Source: Strongylocentrotus droebachiensis (Eukaryota > Echinodermata > Echinoidea > Camarodonta > Strongylocentrotidae). Taken from it: a DNA stretch of 64,000 nt. The stretch is from NCBI GenBank assembly GCA_035222895.1, contig JAVYIG010000879.1, positions 248,001 through 312,000 on the forward strand. Reading direction: 5' to 3'. Below are positions 58,828-64,000 of this stretch, one piece after another. The notes beneath the pieces were generated by a model. That model ran no database searches, was not told where the DNA came from, and saw only the letters and a list, made by a program, of their open reading frames with translations. Within the stretch, counting starts at the first letter, position 1, and each line of letters begins with the position of its first letter. A program made the translations under genes and the position numbers.

Positions 58828-60577
58828 TTCCTTTAAACAAAGCGAGCACAGAGTGTTACTCTCCTAGTAGGCTACACGCGTCATGCGCAGGCGACGTAAG
58901 ACAGCTGAACTAAATTTGGGCACGCAGGGATAGGACCACTTCCCGCCAACGTGCAATCCAAGACATCCTACCGGAGTATAAGGCTTCATGTGACCCGGTT
59001 TGGATTACAGAAGACCCCGGCCGTTGCTAACCTCACACACATTTCTTGAGAGTTATCTTCTCCTGTTGCATGGCGTGTCCAGAGTGCGTGTGTGTACCGT
59101 GCTTCATGCAAGGCTTTGGTGCGCCAAATGTGTGTATGGATTGTGTCTATGCATGTGGAGCGGGTTGGTAGTTTTGTTCGCGCTGTCGATCTACTGAAGA
59201 TGTCAATAGAAGTTGTCACCTCTCTCCTTTTCTTCCAGTCTCAATTTAACCCCCTCGCTCGCTCCCCAACTGAACAACTTCTCTTTATTAATATACCACA
59301 TTTGCGTTCTTCGCCAATTCTATTTCTATGCCTGCGCTTCCTATTCTTCTCAGTTCTCATTCCTTCAACTGTTAAGTATTATACCCTTCTTTCGTTGGTG
59401 TCATTAAATCATTATGTCTCAGTCATCCACAGCAGCAAATATCTCTGCAAGCGACAGTGGCGGATATAAAGGAGGGGTACAACCGGCTCGAGCCCCCTTT
59501 TATAACCCAAGCCGGAATACCTCAAGTACACAATAAAACCATTTGTTTTCTTGTACCCACTACTTCTCAGGTTTAGATCCAAATGGCTTGCTCTTTATAA
59601 CAAAATCTTAGAATATTTTATTCCTCGATTGGCCTTTGGTGTTTCTGGCTATGAGTTAAACTAATGGACTAACTTTTTCCGTTTTTTCACCCTCTTTCCT
59701 CCAAAAAACAATAAATTGAATCATTCTCTATTATTTATCAAACCCATGCCCTTCATCTTTCTTGGCCTCGCTATAATACTTCAGATAATGATCAGTTTCG
59801 GTATCAAGGGGTGCCAAAGGGTAGCACGTCCCCCCCCCCAGCTAAAACCAATCTGGTGTTACGTTACGAGTTACGTTAAGTGCGAAAGAAAAATCCCCCC
59901 CCCCCCCCAGTGCAGTCTTATATTTTCTCAAGTTCTTTATAGCTTGTCATAAAATTTTCTACTAAAAGTAGTCTTTCATGCCCTGATAGTTTTGTTTACG
60001 AGAAAAATCTGAAATAAAAGAAGAAAAAAATAATCTCAACAATTTTGTTCAACTTTGTTCAACCCCCCCCCCCCCCCTCTCCCCGGACCAAAGAAAAGGA
60101 TTACGGAGCCGCCATTGGTACACTGTAAAATGATAGCTGCCCCTTTTGGGTGACATGTAACTAGACCCCCTGACTGTCCTACTTCATCATCGTCTGACCT
60201 CAACCTTCTTCCACTATGGTGTTCTCAGTATCGGATATAGGGGGGGGGGCGGCCCCTGCACCTTTAAAAACAAATCACGCATAATTATTATCTTAAGTAT
60301 GCAAGCAGTGTGTCCCTATAACTATAGTCGTGTGTTGTGTCCTCCCCCTTTTGTATTAACGTAAGACCCAAAAGTGCACCTGAAGATTGTGATAATCCCT
60401 TTAAATGCTTGTCGGAGATCTCTCGAAGTTGTGCCCCTCCCTTTTTTTTCCCACAAATTCCTGAATCCACCTCTGCCTCTATTCATTTAGAAATGAAATT
60501 CATCTTTTCTTATGACGGCATAACACATTCTTAAAAAAGGAATTGTAAGCAAAAGTAATTTGTGAAATCGATATGCT
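58828..60577. other. No supported gene; several poly-C runs
   Basis: 58860-59210 is GC-richer with scattered CpG but no recognisable protein. C runs at 59831, 59896 and 60064 and a G run at 60240 accompany GGCGGAT/ATCCG-like pieces (59460, 60098, 60232) of the dispersed short family noted at 15.4 kb. Confidence 0.45.
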
Positions 60578-60581
60578 TTAA

Positions 60582-60958
60582 AGGTATAGACCAGTTTTGG
60601 AAACGCCTCCTCTCAAAAAATGAAATTGAAGTTCTTATTACCAATCATGACTTGTGATAGAGTATGTTTTGACTAATACGTGATGATACAAATTTTGCCA
60701 GGAACCGCCTACTAGTTGATATACATGTATTTGGTAAATGATTATATCTTTCCAGACTGGATAGATATCGCGTAGTCCCATATACATCTTTCTGTGTTCA
60801 GTGCTTGTAACTTTTCCGAGACTGGGCCAAATTTCTTATCATTTTGATGATACCATAACCTTGCAGTACACACCAATGCTAGATGATCAACCTTTTCTGA
60901 TCGATTCTACAGCGTTTCTTTCACAATGCAATCGCATGACCAGAACTCGTCTATATCT
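60582..60958 (+). mobile_element. TTAA-flanked MITE, copy C
   Basis: This 377-bp member of the same family lies between TTAA sites 60578-60581 and 60959-60962. Its ends are AGGTATAGACCAGTTTTGG and CAGAACTCGTCTATATCT. The internal block GTAGTCCCATATACATCTTT is identical to copy A. Its left half differs from copies A and B, so it may be a related subfamily. Confidence 0.83.
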
Positions 60959-61089
60959 TTAAGACACCGAATCTATATTATTGCTGTTAAAAAAAAAAAA
61001 AAATAATAATGACAGGCAACGACAGGCATGGATGGTGGCTTCTTCTTCCATTTCTTCTTACATTTCTAACTTGTTTTTGATAGAATCAC

Positions 61090-61362
61090 CTGCATTTTCT
61101 ATATAATCCCCTCCTTATCTTCCCTTCTCCCCCTCATTCTCTCCAGTCTCTTAATATTTTGCTCTCACTCTTCAATCTTTCTGTTCCCCTCTCGCTGTCA
61201 CCCTCGATCCCCCTCCACCTCTCTCCCCACTCTATCTCTCTCTTTTCACTCACACCTCACCATTTCTCTCTTTCATAGATCTGTCTCTATATTCCTCTCA
61301 TTCTACTTTCTCTTTCACACGAGATCTCTCTCTCTCTCTCTCTTCCCCCAAATCTCCCCCCC

Positions 61363-61410
<48 letters not shown>

Positions 61411-61505
61411 TCTCCCCTCTCTCTCCATCACTTTTTCCTTTTCACTTTCCCTTTCTCTCTCCCTGCTATATCAACCTTCCTCCCATAATCCTTTCTATTT
61501 TACTC
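61090..61505. repeat. CT-rich low-complexity region
   Basis: CT-rich, with pure (CT)n at about 61326-61342 and 61371-61405. Confidence 0.88.
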
Positions 61506-62449
61506 TCCCTCTCCTGTTTATCAGTCTTTCGGGTAATAGTCCATCGTTATGATTCAAGAGGCAATTAAATCGCGGTATTAAATCTCGTGGGATCTCGTTC
61601 TATTTACTCTACTTACAAACGTGAGAACTACCAGTGCGATGTTTTTTCGGCGCAAATCCTTTGATCTTCTTGATTGTCTGTCCGTTATCACTTAGAACGT
61701 GGAAGGATATGTAAGAGCTTTCCATTGATATGAGAGATAAATTGAGATCATCCTAAATAATAACAAATTTTTATACTGACTTGCTGCTAAAGTGCCCTTT
61801 GATATAAAGGTATTAATCCTTATACTAGGTCATTCGAAGAGGACTCCAAGCCGCCTGCCCTCTCATCTTGGTTGCTAACCTACAAAGCATACATAACTCC
61901 GCCTCTTAATAGTCAGGTCAAACAAACAAACAATCACTCAATAAATTAACTTATGAAGATTACCTTTATCGGTCGAAAATTCTATAAACTTTATCCATTT
62001 TAAAGTACTGGAAACCAGATAATGTTATGAGGCATAATCCTAAACCAATACCAGTTCTTAATTTTCAAAAAATAACACAGATTTTGAAACACCACGTAAA
62101 AAAAAGTTAAACAAAAATTCTTTGTAAACTATTTTGCCATTTTGTGTTCTGCAAATATTTACATATAATCACACCTTTGCAGCAGTTTCTTAACAAAATC
62201 TATTGAACTATGTTTACATTATACATTCGAAACGTACATTGAGATTATAATTATGACTTGATATGAAATTTATGTCTGTGATTATTGCCGTATTTCGATA
62301 GAGCTTTTACATTCGTATAAATGAATGCATCGTATATTACTTAGTAAGGAAGCTTGTCCAGTTGGTATGTCAGAAATATTTGTTAACATGCATTACTCTG
62401 TAAATTTGACGAATGATCTAGGCGCATGCATGGGAGGGAGGTTGATTAT

Positions 62450-62876
62450 TTGTCTACGCGAGCTGATCGGCGACCGTGACAGCTAAAGGCATAGAGGCCG
62501 AGTCCGCCTCCAGCCTCCCATTTGATACCCCGACGCATACCATGCCCTGCGATCGAATGTCGGACCCAAATACTTGATTATCAACGCCGGGCATGGAATC
62601 TCGATTAGTGCAACGCGTGTGAGAGTATAGGTATAGCTACCATACACACTCTCTCCTCCCGTCTTTCGCCTAGCTAGCTATCTCTCTCTCTCTTTCTCTC
62701 TCCTCCCCTACGATTATCCCCAGCCTTCCCCGTGTTTAAGCCCATGGCGTAGAATATAACACGACCCGGCAAGCAACCTTTATGGAATACCATTGCACTG
62801 GTACTGGACCTCATCTTATAGAAACAACAAGCGGCGGAGCGATTCAGAAAACCAACTAGGAATTAAGCGATCAAGG
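62450..62876 (+). other. Possible noncoding first exon and promoter of a gene beyond the window
   Basis: This stretch is visibly richer in GC and CpG than its AT-rich flanks. It has few simple repeats apart from a short CT run (62684-62702). It ends at ATCAAG|GTATGTG (donor GT at 62876-62877), a strong eukaryotic splice donor. No convincing open frame is present, so it would be 5' UTR. This is inference from composition and one motif; it could also be a repeat. Confidence 0.25.
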
Positions 62877-63798
62877 TATGTGTTTTGATAGGAAATACAA
62901 CATAATTATCACTGGTGGCTTAATAAGTTTATATCAGAAGTAGATATCGTTTATGAAATGACTGCACGGTATGTGTTGCACTCATTTCACATTATGTACA
63001 GTTGATTGTTACGACATGTGTGCTATCTTATAATTATGTTTAGCTAGTATCTGACTATATATACAGCTGTGATGTTTAGACCTATTTGATTTTTCAGTTG
63101 TGAACATGCCTAAGCGATATAACATGGTCTGTCTATTGCATCATGTTGTTTGTGGTATTATACCAAGCATGATTTATTTAACGTGTAATATATATATATA
63201 AGTCCATGTTTATTGAGATAGGCCTTAGAACCAGTGTGTATGAATGTGGGGGCCTATCGAAAGGTTTGTTGATGCAGTGTTTTCCAATATATAAATGTTT
63301 CTGATGGAGTTTATTAACTTCATTGCAGGTGAATATAAATACATGTTCATTAGAAATAAGCAATTTCAAGTTAGTTTGTTCTTATTGAACAAACATGTTG
63401 ACAGTCTAATAATTCTTTGACAGCATCATTAATCTTTTTTCAGTTGTACTTCAGAACAATACAAAAGCTATAGATTATGTCAGTGAGTGTCTGATAAAAA
63501 GTGTGTAAATATTGGTACGAAATGAGTACTACATGCACCAAATAATAATGTGGTACGTCTTCATTGGTTTCCTCTCAAAATAATTCATAGCATTTGCAAA
63601 TAATCCCCAATCATGAACAACATATTGTGATGATCTTAGCAATAACATATACAATTTATATTTCCAAGTGATGATAAAATCCAAAATTTACACTATCCAC
63701 ACTACTAATGGGCATTTATCCCATCATACCGAAACACACTCGTGCATATCATCTTTCGAGATTTTCATCATTGCTAGAATCACAATAATAATACTTAA

Positions 63799-64000
63799 AG
63801 GGATGTGGTAACTTTGTCTCAGATTCTGAAACAAAATCCTGGATTAAGCTCATGCTGTAATACTAATTATACACCTTTAGGTCGGTCAGGAACCCCATGA
63901 CTTTTACAAACCGATCGCCTATCTGATTATCAAGATATTTATGAGTGGAAATCGAAATCAAATTTTGCGTTTTCCTAACTGTTTTTATAACACTACAGTC
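63799..64000 (-). mobile_element. Second TTAA-flanked element family, copy E (cut by window edge)
   Basis: It starts after TTAA at 63795-63798 with AGGGATGTGGTAACTTTGTC and matches the reverse complement of copy D to the last base shown (ACACTACAGTC). Its other half lies outside the window. Confidence 0.78.

Overview
This window reads as nuclear DNA of a marine invertebrate, most likely an echinoderm and probably a sea urchin. It is AT-rich, has long CT/GA microsatellites and runs of ten or more G or C, and is packed with decayed retrotransposons, SINEs and foldback (MITE-like) DNA elements. The one host gene is split by introns with GT..AG borders. The taxonomic call rests on repeat style and on a tRNA-derived SINE, not on a species-specific marker, so it is an inference. 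No bacterial features (operons, CRISPR, phage) are present. Most of the long open frames are translations of CT/GA repeats and are not genes.

The one confidently identified cellular gene is MRTO4, a ribosome-assembly factor of the P0/L10 family. It lies on the minus strand in seven coding exons between 54080 (start) and 43661 (stop). The spliced frame is 675 nt (224 codons plus stop) and phase is kept at all six junctions. Its upstream flank has an E-box and an overlapping ETS/YY1-like site. Its introns hold most of the interesting material. Intron 6 has a TTAA-flanked MITE and a second foldback element. Intron 5 has a 33-bp minisatellite. Intron 4 has a 2.4-kb PIF/Harbinger transposon with TTA target duplications and a broken transposase. 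Intron 3 has a roughly 180-bp-spaced motif array and the 3' end of an RTE-like retrotransposon. Intron 1 has SINE pieces. The last exon carries an imperfect 31-bp duplication that moves the acidic C-terminal tail out of frame.

Left of MRTO4 (1-43 kb) I see no cellular gene. This part holds a mariner-like MITE (about 4.0 kb), a foldback element and two adjacent near-perfect palindromes (5.1-5.9 kb), a tandem repeat of about 200-bp units (6.55-7.05 kb), and CR1/L2-like reverse-transcriptase remnants near 9.8-10.9, 25.5, 28.0-28.9 and 39.4-40.4 kb. It also holds a tRNA-derived SINE (17.1 kb), an MITE with telomere-like sequence inside it (33.4 kb), a retrotransposon 3' end (34.4-34.8 kb) and many CT-rich tracts.

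Right of MRTO4 (54.2-64 kb) a Tc1/mariner-like inverted-repeat element encloses a minus-strand retrotransposon remnant (54.85-56.64 kb). It is followed by a TTAA-flanked element (57.08-57.45 kb), a 1.3-kb element with 8-bp target duplications (57.50-58.82 kb), a third TTAA MITE (60.58-60.96 kb) and the edge of another (63.80 kb onward). A GC-richer stretch at 62.45-62.88 kb ending in a good splice donor could be a noncoding first exon of a gene beyond the window. I did not find a new multi-gene system. The noteworthy material is the transposon biology in and around MRTO4, the intron-3 motif array and the palindromes.
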